NCBI RefSeq assembly: GCF_026191355.1
Contig: NZ_JAPHOQ010000013.1
Coordinates: 62,001-126,000, forward strand
DNA: 64,000 bases
Direction: 5' to 3'
DNA from: Legionella sheltonii
GTDB taxonomy: Bacteria > Pseudomonadota > Gammaproteobacteria > Legionellales > Legionellaceae
The notes under the pieces were generated by a model. It saw nothing but the letters and a program-made list of their open reading frames with translations. It had not been told where the DNA came from and searched no databases. Within the stretch, counting starts at the first letter, position 1. Every line of letters starts with the position of its first letter. The position numbers were made by a program, and so were the translations under genes. Shown here piece after piece: positions 37,485-46,937 of this stretch.

Positions 37485-38000
37485 ATGAAAAAATATGGAG
37501 AAAAATATTCACAAGAGAATAGAGCAGAACCGGTATATTTAGATAAAATTGATAGAAAAATTTTAAATTTATTGCAAAAAGACAATCAAATTACCAATCT
37601 GGCGCTTGCTGAAAAAGTAGGAATTTCTGCTCCTCCTTGTTTTCGTCGTGTAAAACGATTACGTGATGAGGGCATCATTGTGAATGATGTTGCTTTGGTC
37701 GATCCTTTTAAAGCTGGACGAGGGCTTATTGTTTTTGCAAATATTACTTTGGAAAAACAAAGAGAGGACCTGCTCGCTCATTTTGAACGTAAAATGGCGG
37801 AACAAGAAGAAGTAAAACAATGCTATTTTGTATCCGGTGAGACCGATTATTTGCTTATAATTCATGTTGCAGATATGAATCATTACAATGAGTTTGCGCG
37901 TAGAGTGTTTGCAAATGAAGCAAATATTAAAGTATTTCGCAGCAGTTTTTGCCTTAATCGCACCAAGTACAATACCAATATCCATTTTTCTGAGGATTAA
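37485..38000 (+). CDS. Lrp/AsnC-family transcriptional regulator
   Basis: A 171-residue regulator. The N-terminal helix-turn-helix is LDKIDRKILNLLQKDNQITNLALAEKVGISAPPCFRRVKRLRDEGII; the RAM amino-acid-sensing domain follows, with VSGETDYLLIIHVADM. It is divergent from the GNAT gene at 36833-37357, with a 127-base AT-rich shared upstream region, so it may regulate that gene and itself. About 18 extra N-terminal residues compared with typical Lrp. Confidence 0.9.
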   Translation: MKKYGEKYSQENRAEPVYLDKIDRKILNLLQKDNQITNLALAEKVGISAPPCFRRVKRLRDEGIIVNDVALVDPFKAGRGLIVFANITLEKQREDLLAHFERKMAEQEEVKQCYFVSGETDYLLIIHVADMNHYNEFARRVFANEANIKVFRSSFCLNRTKYNTNIHFSED

Positions 38001-38017
38001 GATATTATGGAATTGCA

Positions 38018-38052
38018 GGCGGGATGCAGTGCTCCGCAGAGCTGCATCCGCC
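38018..38052. terminator. Stem-loop between convergent lrp and eno
   Basis: GGCGGGATGCAG (38018-38029) pairs with CTGCATCCGCC (38042-38052) with one bulged base. It sits exactly between the two convergent stops, so a shared terminator is the simplest reading; no U-tract is seen. Confidence 0.55.
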
Positions 38053-38067
38053 AGCAATGATTTAGAT

Positions 38068-39345
<1,278 letters not shown>

Positions 39346-39431
39346 TTACGATTAAAATTTGTCAATCTGAACAAGTGATGGATTTTCACCAGTTAAAAAT
39401 TCGAATATTGTTTTGATCCGTACCTGTTTTG

Positions 39432-40454
39432 TCAAGGTATAGATTGTTTTCCTGTTGTGACTTGTTCCAGATATTCATATTCATCAGCGGTCTCTCGGGA
39501 TTGAGAGTATCCAAAAAGATAACTGATCAAACGTATAAACTGCTTCAATACCGATTCATCTTTTTTTTCTAGGTTCTTGGTATGCAGTATATCTTGCATT
39601 TTGGTCAAGATTTCTGTTGGCGGCCGTGTACCGAGTTGTATTAATTGTGCTTTTAACTCATAGATCCCTTGGGGTACAGGTACTTTTTTACCATCACTGT
39701 TTACTTTATGGCGTGAACCAAAATATCCTAGTGCCCAGGGATTAGAATTTCCTTTTGAGGCCTGGGCTATTTTTTTATCCAGATAATTATTAATTTTGAG
39801 TAACAAATTATGGGTAGCTGAATTTTCCTTTGCTGCAATAAATTGTGTGTCCGACTCAGCCTGAACGTGTTGTTTCAAGGCAGCAAAAATATTAGCTGTT
39901 TCAGAAGTGTACTCACGTGTTGCTAAAATAGAAGCCAGAGATCGAACAATCTCATGGTCTTCATGGGTAATATGTTCTAGTTGATAATTAGCAATCTGTG
40001 CAATTAATTCAGGGGTTTGAATAATGAGCAAAGCAGACGACTTATTTTTAACTGCTTCTTGAAATAATTCATTTGGCGGTAAAGAGAATAAAAATTTTAA
40101 AGAATTTATCTGCGGTAATTTTAATTGTAGTTTTTCCTGGTAGCTGGTTTGTCGAGCAATTTCTTTACTAATGCGGGACTGTAATTCTTCCTTATTATAT
40201 TCATCATAATACTCTGCATCTTGAGATAGCCCTTGATAAGCTACAATCTGTTTTTTAACCCTTGCAATCATCTGTTCATGTAGCTCAATAAGAACACCAT
40301 GATTCTTTTTTAATTCTGATGAGTCAATTTGCATTTCAAAAGTTAATTTTGAAATAGCACATTCTTTCATGGTGTTTGTGAGTTTAGTTTTAAATTCAAA
40401 CACACTTAATGTATTCTGCGTTGGGACTATAGGGTGTTCGGTTTTCGCTTCCAT
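39432..40454 (-). CDS. Hypothetical effector-like protein
   Basis: A 340-residue soluble, largely helical protein of unrecognised family. Segment 30-120 is rich in charged heptad-like sequence (SSELKKNHGVLIELHEQMIARVKKQI and KEELQSRISKEIARQTSYQEKLQLKL), suggesting coiled coil. The C-terminus SRETADEYEYLEQVTTGKQSIP has a glutamate-rich block followed by small polar residues, as in many Dot/Icm substrates. No signal peptide or membrane segment. Function not assignable. Confidence 0.65.
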   Translation of the reverse strand: MEAKTEHPIVPTQNTLSVFEFKTKLTNTMKECAISKLTFEMQIDSSELKKNHGVLIELHEQMIARVKKQIVAYQGLSQDAEYYDEYNKEELQSRISKEIARQTSYQEKLQLKLPQINSLKFLFSLPPNELFQEAVKNKSSALLIIQTPELIAQIANYQLEHITHEDHEIVRSLASILATREYTSETANIFAALKQHVQAESDTQFIAAKENSATHNLLLKINNYLDKKIAQASKGNSNPWALGYFGSRHKVNSDGKKVPVPQGIYELKAQLIQLGTRPPTEILTKMQDILHTKNLEKKDESVLKQFIRLISYLFGYSQSRETADEYEYLEQVTTGKQSIP

Positions 40455-40624
40455 TTCATTTCCTCAATGCATTGGGTAAAGAATCATAACAAAATGCTCG
40501 TAATAAATAAAAACAAATCATTCAGTAGATGTTTGGGTTTTTTGATGTACGTGTAGCCTGGGAGTAGCCAAACGGAACCTATTTTCGGGACGGGAACTGC
40601 CCACAGGCTGCATACATAAAATAA

Positions 40625-41227
40625 TTAGAAACTAACCGCGCCAAGCTTCATTAATGCTTGGGTTAAAGAAAACAAGGGCAAACCCAAAATGGTATCTTCA
40701 TTTCCTTGAACTTCTTTAAATAACCATTTTCCTTGGAGTTCATAGTGGTAACTACCACAACTCTGATAGGGTTTTTCACTTTGCAAATAGGCCTCGATAG
40801 TTTTTTCACTTAAATGATGAAGCGTTAAGTAGGCTGTTTCATGATGTTGCCAAAGCACTTGATTATTTTTTGCAATGCAAAGGCAGGCAATTTGCAGGTG
40901 TTCTTTGCCGCTTAGTAAACTTAACTGTTCTACGGCAGTTGGATGGTTCAAGGGCTTATTTAATAATGTTTGGCCAAACAAGCACAGTTGATCTGCAGCG
41001 ATAATGAAATGGTCTGGATGATGTTGGCTCACTTCTAAAGCCTTGCTGGCGGCAAGTGCGTAGCCTAAGTCGAGAGTGCTTTCTGACTTGAAGGACGCTT
41101 TAATTGCGTCTTCATCACAATGCGAAGGAACAACCGAAAATTCAATCCCAAGCGATTGGAGCAATTGCAATCTTATGGCCGAGCTCGAAGCAAGAATGAT
41201 AGGTTTTTGTCGTAAAAACTTAGACAT
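40625..41227 (-). CDS. Maf-family nucleoside triphosphate pyrophosphatase (YceF-like)
   Basis: A 200-residue house-cleaning pyrophosphatase. The N-terminal motif reads ILASSSAIRLQLLQSLG (S-x-x-R loop), and the catalytic aspartate region is IIAADQLCLFGQTLLNKP with Q-L after the D, as in the YceF subgroup acting on 7-methyl-GTP. Its start overlaps the end of the ZIP transporter gene by 8 bases, so the two are coupled. Confidence 0.9.
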   Translation of the reverse strand: MSKFLRQKPIILASSSAIRLQLLQSLGIEFSVVPSHCDEDAIKASFKSESTLDLGYALAASKALEVSQHHPDHFIIAADQLCLFGQTLLNKPLNHPTAVEQLSLLSGKEHLQIACLCIAKNNQVLWQHHETAYLTLHHLSEKTIEAYLQSEKPYQSCGSYHYELQGKWLFKEVQGNEDTILGLPLFSLTQALMKLGAVSF

Positions 41228-41978
41228 ACGCCGCAACCAAAGCCATAAGTGAAAAACCTATTATTACAAAACTAAAATCTTTGAGATTGCAACAACGCTC
41301 CACCATAACGCAGCGCTCTAAACCATGAAGGGTTCCCAAATAAAGGAATGTTCCTGCAGATGCGGCCATTAAAATGGGATCAAAAAGAGATTTTGTTTCT
41401 ACACCATGACCGAAATGCCAGCCCAAGTAGATTCCAAGTGGGGTCATAAAGCTGAATAAAATGAAAAAGAATAGACTGCTGTTCATACTCATCGTACTTT
41501 TATTTAATTGAACTGCAATGGCAAAGCTTTCTGCCCATTTATGGGTGATAATTGCAAGAAAAATCATAATAATCATTGAGTTATATTGCGCCAAGCCTAA
41601 GGCGGCACCCAGCATTATCGAGTGAACAGAGAGCATCCCCCAAGCTAAAAGAGCAAAAGCAGGATGTTTCGTATTATGATGGTGATAAAGTTCCTTACCC
41701 AAATGTTCAAACCAGAGAAAAATCAGGAATACTGCACCAGTAATAATAAAGGCAAAAGGGTAGTTGTACCCCATTTTTTTAAATAGAGAATTTGCCTCTG
41801 GTAACATATGCAAAAGGCCTGCTCCCAAAAACACACCCGTTGCCAGGGTTTCACCGACAGGAAAATCAATATGTTGATCGTCCTTAATACGTTTTCTAAA
41901 GGGATACCAGCCCGCGATTAAAATGACAATAAAAATAGAAATTGCAAAAAATATTTTTAAACTGGTAGCTGATACCAT
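41220..41978 (-). CDS. ZIP-family divalent metal transporter
   Basis: A 252-residue membrane protein with 7-8 helices. The two metal-binding helices read SVHSIMLGAALG and THKWAESFAIAVQL, matching ZIP TM4 and TM5; a histidine-rich loop KELYHHHNTKHP lies between TM3 and TM4. Import of zinc, iron or manganese is likely. A CDF transporter follows upstream on the same strand, so metal uptake and efflux are adjacent. Confidence 0.87.
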   Translation of the reverse strand: MVSATSLKIFFAISIFIVILIAGWYPFRKRIKDDQHIDFPVGETLATGVFLGAGLLHMLPEANSLFKKMGYNYPFAFIITGAVFLIFLWFEHLGKELYHHHNTKHPAFALLAWGMLSVHSIMLGAALGLAQYNSMIIMIFLAIITHKWAESFAIAVQLNKSTMSMNSSLFFFILFSFMTPLGIYLGWHFGHGVETKSLFDPILMAASAGTFLYLGTLHGLERCVMVERCCNLKDFSFVIIGFSLMALVAAYV

Positions 41979-42049
41979 TGTTTATCCTGTTATTTATTCT
42001 AGATTTATATAACTTAAAGGTAGCTTCGGTCTAACCTAAACCACATAGT

Positions 42050-43186
42050 TTAGTTGTGATGCATGGTCTCATGCAAGCTAAATAAGCGAACTTCGATAAT
42101 ATCAGACTGTAACTTCAATGCTAAAATTACCCGTTCATGTAATTCTTGCCATTGATTGAATGTTTCATCGCAGACGATATCAATCCCTATTGTTCCATCT
42201 AGGTAATGTAAATTCCAAAATAAAATCTGAGGGAAATCAATACGGACTTCATTGGATAGCAGTGCTTGTAAGATCTTGCGGCTGGGTAAGTGTAAGGAGG
42301 GGCAGGAGCTCTCATCATCTTCGGGGTCAACATGTACAATTACATCATTGACGCTTTCTATTTGATCGGTGAGTGCATGGTGTACGTGTTGCGCAATATA
42401 ATGGCCTTCAGACACCGATATTTTAGGCGAAACTAAAATATGCACATCTATTAATACATTTTCTCCCATCGAACGACTTCGTAATTGATGAATTTTTTCC
42501 ACCCCGTCCACATTTTGGATTACTTCTTCGATACGTGCTAATAGTTCTGGGCTGACCGCAGTGTCTACCAATTCTTTAACACTATTCCAAGCATAATCCC
42601 AACCCATCTTAACAATCATCAATCCAACTATAATTGCAGCGGCAGCATCAAGATAACTGTAACCAGCGATACTGCCAATTAAACCAACGAATACAACAAG
42701 CGAAGAGGCTGCGTCTGAACGGTGATGCCATGCGTTGGCAGTAATCAATTTGGAATTAATACGTTTTCCAATGTATAGAGTGTAGTGAAATAAAACCTCA
42801 TTGCTCATGATGGAAATGCAAATGATTGGCAGGGTTAACCAATTTGGCATGAGATAATTAGAGTGGATCAAGTCATAGATTGAATCCCACGCGATACCGA
42901 CACCTGCAAAAATGAGTAAAAGTGATAATAATAGGGTTGCTGCCGTTTCGATACGCTGATGTCCATAAGGATGACTGGCATCAGCATCAAGGCTTCCGTA
43001 TTTAGAAGCAAATAATACCATGGCGTCTGTTATGAGATCAGAGAGGGAATGAACTCCATCTGCGACAAGTGCATGAGAATGAAAAAAGTAGCCGCCAATG
43101 AGTTTTATAATGCCTAATAGTGCATTTGAAACAGCTCCCAAAAGTGTTACTTTTTTTGCCTGCCAATATCTGTCGTGTTGGGTCAT
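42050..43186 (-). CDS. Cation diffusion facilitator (CDF) metal efflux transporter
   Basis: About 378 residues. Six helices with the metal-site residues HALVADGVHSLSDLITD in TM2 and HRSDAASSLVVFVG in TM5, and a C-terminal cytoplasmic domain (residues ~210-300; VDGVEKIHQLRSRSMG, VIVHVDPEDDE) plus an extra C-terminal stretch of about 80 residues, longer than FieF. ATG 43186 (MTQHDRYW) is favoured; a TTG at 43219 would add 11 residues but lacks a ribosome site. The DnaA-box repeats begin about 230 bases upstream. Confidence 0.88.
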   Translation of the reverse strand: MTQHDRYWQAKKVTLLGAVSNALLGIIKLIGGYFFHSHALVADGVHSLSDLITDAMVLFASKYGSLDADASHPYGHQRIETAATLLLSLLLIFAGVGIAWDSIYDLIHSNYLMPNWLTLPIICISIMSNEVLFHYTLYIGKRINSKLITANAWHHRSDAASSLVVFVGLIGSIAGYSYLDAAAAIIVGLMIVKMGWDYAWNSVKELVDTAVSPELLARIEEVIQNVDGVEKIHQLRSRSMGENVLIDVHILVSPKISVSEGHYIAQHVHHALTDQIESVNDVIVHVDPEDDESSCPSLHLPSRKILQALLSNEVRIDFPQILFWNLHYLDGTIGIDIVCDETFNQWQELHERVILALKLQSDIIEVRLFSLHETMHHN

Positions 43187-43457
43187 GGTGTTTTTAATTA
43201 ATGGAATCAGGTGAGACAAAATAAGAATTTGAGTTTTATAGTGAAAATTTCAAGTCCATTTTGTCTAGTGGCTCTATTTAAACATGCTTATGAATTTTTT
43301 TATAGATTAATAATTACATTAAATTGAGTTGTTCGGACTCTTGAGAGCCATAGGTTAGGCCAAGGTGCAGTGATGACAAGGGTAATTATCTAGTACATTT
43401 TATGCCCGGTACGAAACAGGCTGATTTTACAAGGTGTTTTACATCATGTTCACAGGA

Positions 43458-43598
43458 TTATCCACAGATTTTGTGGATAAATGCATTTTGGACAATAAAA
43501 GAGGAAACAAGTGCTAAGCCTTGTGAAACAAGGATTTTTGGGTTCCATAAGAAAGTTTGAGTTGTTATTAACCGATATGACCAGGAAAGTTATCCACA
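43458..43598. promoter_or_regulatory. DnaA-box cluster, unit 1
   Basis: Perfect TTATCCACA at 43458-43466 (+), its reverse TGTGGATAA at 43472-43480 (-), and TTATCCACA at 43590-43598 (+). The first two are separated by 5 bases and also form a 9-bp hairpin. The sequence is the highest-affinity E. coli DnaA-box form. Confidence 0.8.
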
Positions 43599-43869
43599 GG
43601 ATGTGCTTTGAAAGCATAGGAAGATTACCCGGCTATCTTAACAAAGAAAAAAATTAAAAACAGTCTTGACTTGGTTTTTTTTAAAAAAATTTATTCTTAA
43701 TAAAACTGATTCATGATGATGTTTAAAAAATTTACTGATTAAAAAACTAAAAGAAATAAAAAATTAAAAGGTTTTTATCTATGCAAAATTTTAGAAGCAC
43801 TTTGGAAAGTTCAGAAGCAGAGGCAAAACAGGCTGATTTTATATGGTGTTTTACATCATGTTCACAGGA

Positions 43870-44010
43870 TTATCCACAGATTTTGTGGATAAATGCATTT
43901 TGGACAATAAAAGAGGAAACAAGTGCTAAGCCTTGTGAAACAAGGATTTTTGGGTTCCATAAGAAAGTTTGAGTTGTTATTAACCGATATGACCAGGAAA
44001 GTTATCCACA
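43870..44010. promoter_or_regulatory. DnaA-box cluster, unit 2
   Basis: Same arrangement as unit 1: 43870-43878 (+), 43884-43892 (-), 44002-44010 (+), all perfect 9-mers. Confidence 0.8.
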
Positions 44011-44281
44011 GGATGTGCTTTGAAAGCATAGGAAGATTACCCGGCTATCTTAACAAAGAAAAAAATTAAAAACAGTCTTGACTTGGTTTTTTTTAAAAAA
44101 ATTTATTCTTAATAAAACTGATTCATGATGATGTTTAAAAAATTTACTGATTAAAAAACTAAAAGAAATAAAAAATTAAAAGGTTTTTATCTATGCAAAA
44201 TTTTAGAAGCACTTTGGAAAGTTCAGAAGCAGAGGCAAAACAGGCTGATTTTATATGGTGTTTTACATCATGTTCACAGGA

Positions 44282-44422
44282 TTATCCACAGATTTTGTGG
44301 ATAAATGCATTTTGGACGATAGAAGAGTAAATAAGTGCTAACCCTTGTGAAATAAGGGTTTTTGGGTGCCATAAGGAAGTTTGAGTTGTTATTAACCGAT
44401 ATGACCAGGAAAGTTATCCACA
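44282..44422. promoter_or_regulatory. DnaA-box cluster, unit 3
   Basis: 44282-44290 (+), 44296-44304 (-), 44414-44422 (+). All three boxes remain perfect although the rest of this unit has diverged, which suggests selection on the boxes. Confidence 0.8.
44342..44363 (+). terminator. Terminator-like hairpin in repeat unit 3
   Basis: CCCTTGT, loop GAA, then ATAAGGG followed by TTTTT. The matching sites in units 1 and 2 (43519-43533 and 43931-43945) read CCTTGT-GAA-ACAAGG then ATTTTT. The outer pair differs on both sides between units (G/A to C/G), which keeps or strengthens the stem. Confidence 0.5.
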
Positions 44423-44516
44423 GGATGTGCTTTGAAAGCATAAGAAGTTTACCCGCCTATCTTAACAAAGAAAAAAATTAAAAACAGTCTTGACTTGAGT
44501 ATTTTTAAAAATATTT

Positions 44517-46589
44517 TTAACCTTGCAAAAATTGTTCAAAATCACCCAACCATCTTTGGGTCAAGTCGTAAGCAGTTTGAGGTGAGTCCTCTATTAATTG
44601 TTTTGCTATCGACGGTAAAAGAGGGAGTAGGTCGCGATCGCGCTGTAGGTCAGCAATTTTAAATTGGCGATAGCCTGTTTGCCGGATTCCCAGTACTTCA
44701 CCGGCACCTCTTAACTCCATGTCTTTCTCTGCAATAATAAATCCATCATTGGTGGCACGCATAATTTTTAATCGTTCTGCACCGTGTTGCGAGAGAGGGG
44801 ATTGGTAAAGCAAAATGCAATGAGATTGTGCACTGCCTCTTCCCACACGACCACGTAATTGGTGGAGTTGAGATAAACCCAAACGTTCTGCATTTTCTAT
44901 GATCATTAGGCTGGCATTAGGGACATCAACGCCAACTTCAATCACTGTTGTGGCCACTAGTAAATTAATTTCACCGCTTTTAAATGCGGCCATAGTGGCT
45001 TCTTTTTCTATAGGTTTCATTCGTCCATGGACTAGGCCTACGCGAGCAGCAGGCAGTTGCTCTTGTAACGCCCGTGCTGTTTCAGTAGCTGCCATACATT
45101 GCAATTTTTCTGATTCTTCAATAAGGGTACAAACCCAATAGATTTGTCGTCCACTGGCTAGAGCAACCTCCAATCGTTCAATGACTGATTCTCGTTTATT
45201 TTGGTTCAATACGGCTGTGGCAATGGGTATGCGTCCAGGAGGTAACTCATCAATAATCGAAATATCCAAATGGGCTAAGTGAGTCATAGATAAGGTTCTT
45301 GGGATAGGGGTAGCCGTCATTAACAACTGATGAGGAATAAGTTCTTCTTGTTGCCCTTTTTGTTGCAAAAGCAATCTTTGTTCTACGCCAAATCGATGCT
45401 GTTCATCGATAATGACTAACCCTAAACGAGCAAAAATAACGGCTTCCTGAAATAAGGCATGGGTACCAATAATCAGCTGGCAACTATGATCTGCAAGTGC
45501 AGCAAAGGCCATACGACGCTCACTCAGCTTCATTTTTCCACTTAATCTTAATATCCTGATACCTAAAGGTTCTAACCAATGGATTAGATTGTTGGTGTGT
45601 TGCTCACTCAGTAAATCTGTTGGTGCCATAAATGCAACTTGTTGTCCATTTGCAATCGCTTGTAATGCTGCAAGAGCAGCAATCACAGTTTTCCCTGCGC
45701 CGACATCTCCTTGTACTAAGCGAAGCATGGGTTTCGTTTGTATTAAATCTTGGCTGATTTCCTCTGCAACTCTTTGCTGCGCATTTGTGAGTTTAAACGG
45801 GAGCGAGTTTAAAAAACTTTGCTTTAAGTTGTGATCAACAGGCAACGCGACAGCACGGAGCGCCTGCCGTGATTTCCTCGCAAACTGCATGCTAAGACGT
45901 TGTGCTAGCAACTCATCAAAAACTAATCGTTTGAGTGCAGGATGTTGCCCTTGTTCAAGAGCTTGTATGGAGATATCTGGGGGGGGATTATGCAGTAATT
46001 GAATTGACTCTCCCACCGAGAAAAAATTATAAGTTCGCAACTGTTCTTCACTCATCCATTCCAATTGCTGAAGTTCCTGTTTACAACGTTTTAAGGCGAC
46101 ATTCACCAGTTGTCTTAATCGTGTCTGTGTTAACCCCTGTGTGCTTGGATAAATTGGAGTCAGCGTTTCATTGACCTGGCATTCTTCTTCATCATCAATT
46201 AATTGATATTCGGGGTGGGTCATTGTCAGGGTATTATTGAATTCACGCACTTCACCAAAGGCGTGAATCATTGTGCTGTTCTTTAGGTTATTGATTTGAC
46301 TTTTATTAAAATGAAAAAACTGAAGCTTTATTATTCCTGTCTTATCTTCAACATAGCAATGCAGCATTGCTCGTTTACCTGGTTTAATTTCTGTTTTACA
46401 CACGCGTCCTGCAATGACACTCCAATCATTGGGCCTTAAATCTTGAATGGGTGTTACTCGAGTTCTGTCTTGATAGCGATAAGGTAGGTGAAACAGCAAA
46501 TCACGCACAACATGAATACCGCATTTAGCAAGTTTTGCTGCAAGCGTTGGTCCGATTCCGGTTAGCGATTCACATGGGTTAGATAACAC
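44517..46589 (-). CDS. recG: ATP-dependent DNA helicase RecG
   Basis: A 690-residue branch-migration helicase that regresses stalled forks. The N-terminal wedge/OB domain (ESLTGIGPTLAAKLAKCGI, FHLPYRYQDRT) is followed by motor motifs LVQGDVGAGKTVIAAL (Walker A), IIDEQHRFGVEQR (DEQH), TATPIPRT, and the C-terminal LRGRVGRGSAQSHC. Length and motifs are normal. Its stop lies only 20 bases from the end of the DnaA-box repeat array. Confidence 0.97.
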   Translation of the reverse strand: MLSNPCESLTGIGPTLAAKLAKCGIHVVRDLLFHLPYRYQDRTRVTPIQDLRPNDWSVIAGRVCKTEIKPGKRAMLHCYVEDKTGIIKLQFFHFNKSQINNLKNSTMIHAFGEVREFNNTLTMTHPEYQLIDDEEECQVNETLTPIYPSTQGLTQTRLRQLVNVALKRCKQELQQLEWMSEEQLRTYNFFSVGESIQLLHNPPPDISIQALEQGQHPALKRLVFDELLAQRLSMQFARKSRQALRAVALPVDHNLKQSFLNSLPFKLTNAQQRVAEEISQDLIQTKPMLRLVQGDVGAGKTVIAALAALQAIANGQQVAFMAPTDLLSEQHTNNLIHWLEPLGIRILRLSGKMKLSERRMAFAALADHSCQLIIGTHALFQEAVIFARLGLVIIDEQHRFGVEQRLLLQQKGQQEELIPHQLLMTATPIPRTLSMTHLAHLDISIIDELPPGRIPIATAVLNQNKRESVIERLEVALASGRQIYWVCTLIEESEKLQCMAATETARALQEQLPAARVGLVHGRMKPIEKEATMAAFKSGEINLLVATTVIEVGVDVPNASLMIIENAERLGLSQLHQLRGRVGRGSAQSHCILLYQSPLSQHGAERLKIMRATNDGFIIAEKDMELRGAGEVLGIRQTGYRQFKIADLQRDRDLLPLLPSIAKQLIEDSPQTAYDLTQRWLGDFEQFLQG

Positions 46590-46829
46590 GCTATTACTGA
46601 TATTGAAAGAGTTAATGTTTTAAGTGTAACTCAGATGCAGGACTCAATAAATATCTGGAAAGTTTTTCATCCTGTCTGACACCCATCTTTTGATTTTGTT
46701 CCATCGAAAAGGGCTTATGTTGAAATGAGCACGTGCATCACTACTTTCATTCACAAAATTAAAATCGATACATTATTCTTGCGAATAATCGCATCAATAT
46801 TTATTAGGTCCTATTTCGTTTGTACCGTA

Positions 46830-46864
46830 ACAATTTGCTGCTTTTTAGCGCGATAGCAAATTGT
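46830..46864. promoter_or_regulatory. Inverted repeat upstream of argS
   Basis: ACAATTTGCT (46830-46839) and AGCAAATTGT (46855-46864) are perfect 10-bp arms around 15 bases, located 74 bases before the argS start. The rest of the 348-base gap (46590-46937) shows no gene. The element could be a leader hairpin or a repressor site; it may instead overlap the recG promoter on the other strand. Confidence 0.35.
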
Positions 46865-46937
46865 ACCACTATGAACCTTTTCATATGGTGCAAAAAAGCG
46901 CATAATAGCATCATTTTTTGATGGAAAACTGAGTAGC

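Larger units (their letters stand above)
43414..44497. repeat. Tandem 412-bp repeat (2.6 copies) with DnaA boxes
   Basis: Three units start at 43414, 43826 and 44238 with AAACAGGCTGATTTTA; the period is exactly 412. Units 1 and 2 are nearly identical. Unit 3 is 260 bases long, breaks off at about 44497 just before the recG stop, and has more changes. Each unit holds, in order: a divergent pair of TTATCCACA boxes, a small GC hairpin followed by T's, and a third TTATCCACA. In units 1 and 2 an extremely A/T-rich tract of about 150 bases follows. There is no convincing gene between 43220 and 44516. Confidence 0.97.

Noticed and set aside
37358-37585. N-terminal 76-codon extension of the GNAT protein
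   Set aside because: It overlaps the divergent lrp gene and shared promoter; ATG 37357 has a clear ribosome site and fits family start.
43781-43972. 63-codon frame inside the 412-bp repeat (MQNFRSTLESSEAEAKQ...), with a shorter version in unit 3
   Set aside because: It spans the DnaA-box palindrome, unit 1 lacks the start and unit 3 stops after 45 codons; the repeat structure explains the openness better than coding.
43414-44497. CRISPR array or satellite interpretation of the direct repeats
   Set aside because: The units are 412 bp with no unique spacers and no cas genes; conserved features are DnaA boxes.
43220-44516. Naming the repeat array as the chromosomal oriC
   Set aside because: No dnaA, dnaN or gidA-type neighbours are present and no strand-composition data are available; DnaA titration or other replication control is equally possible.
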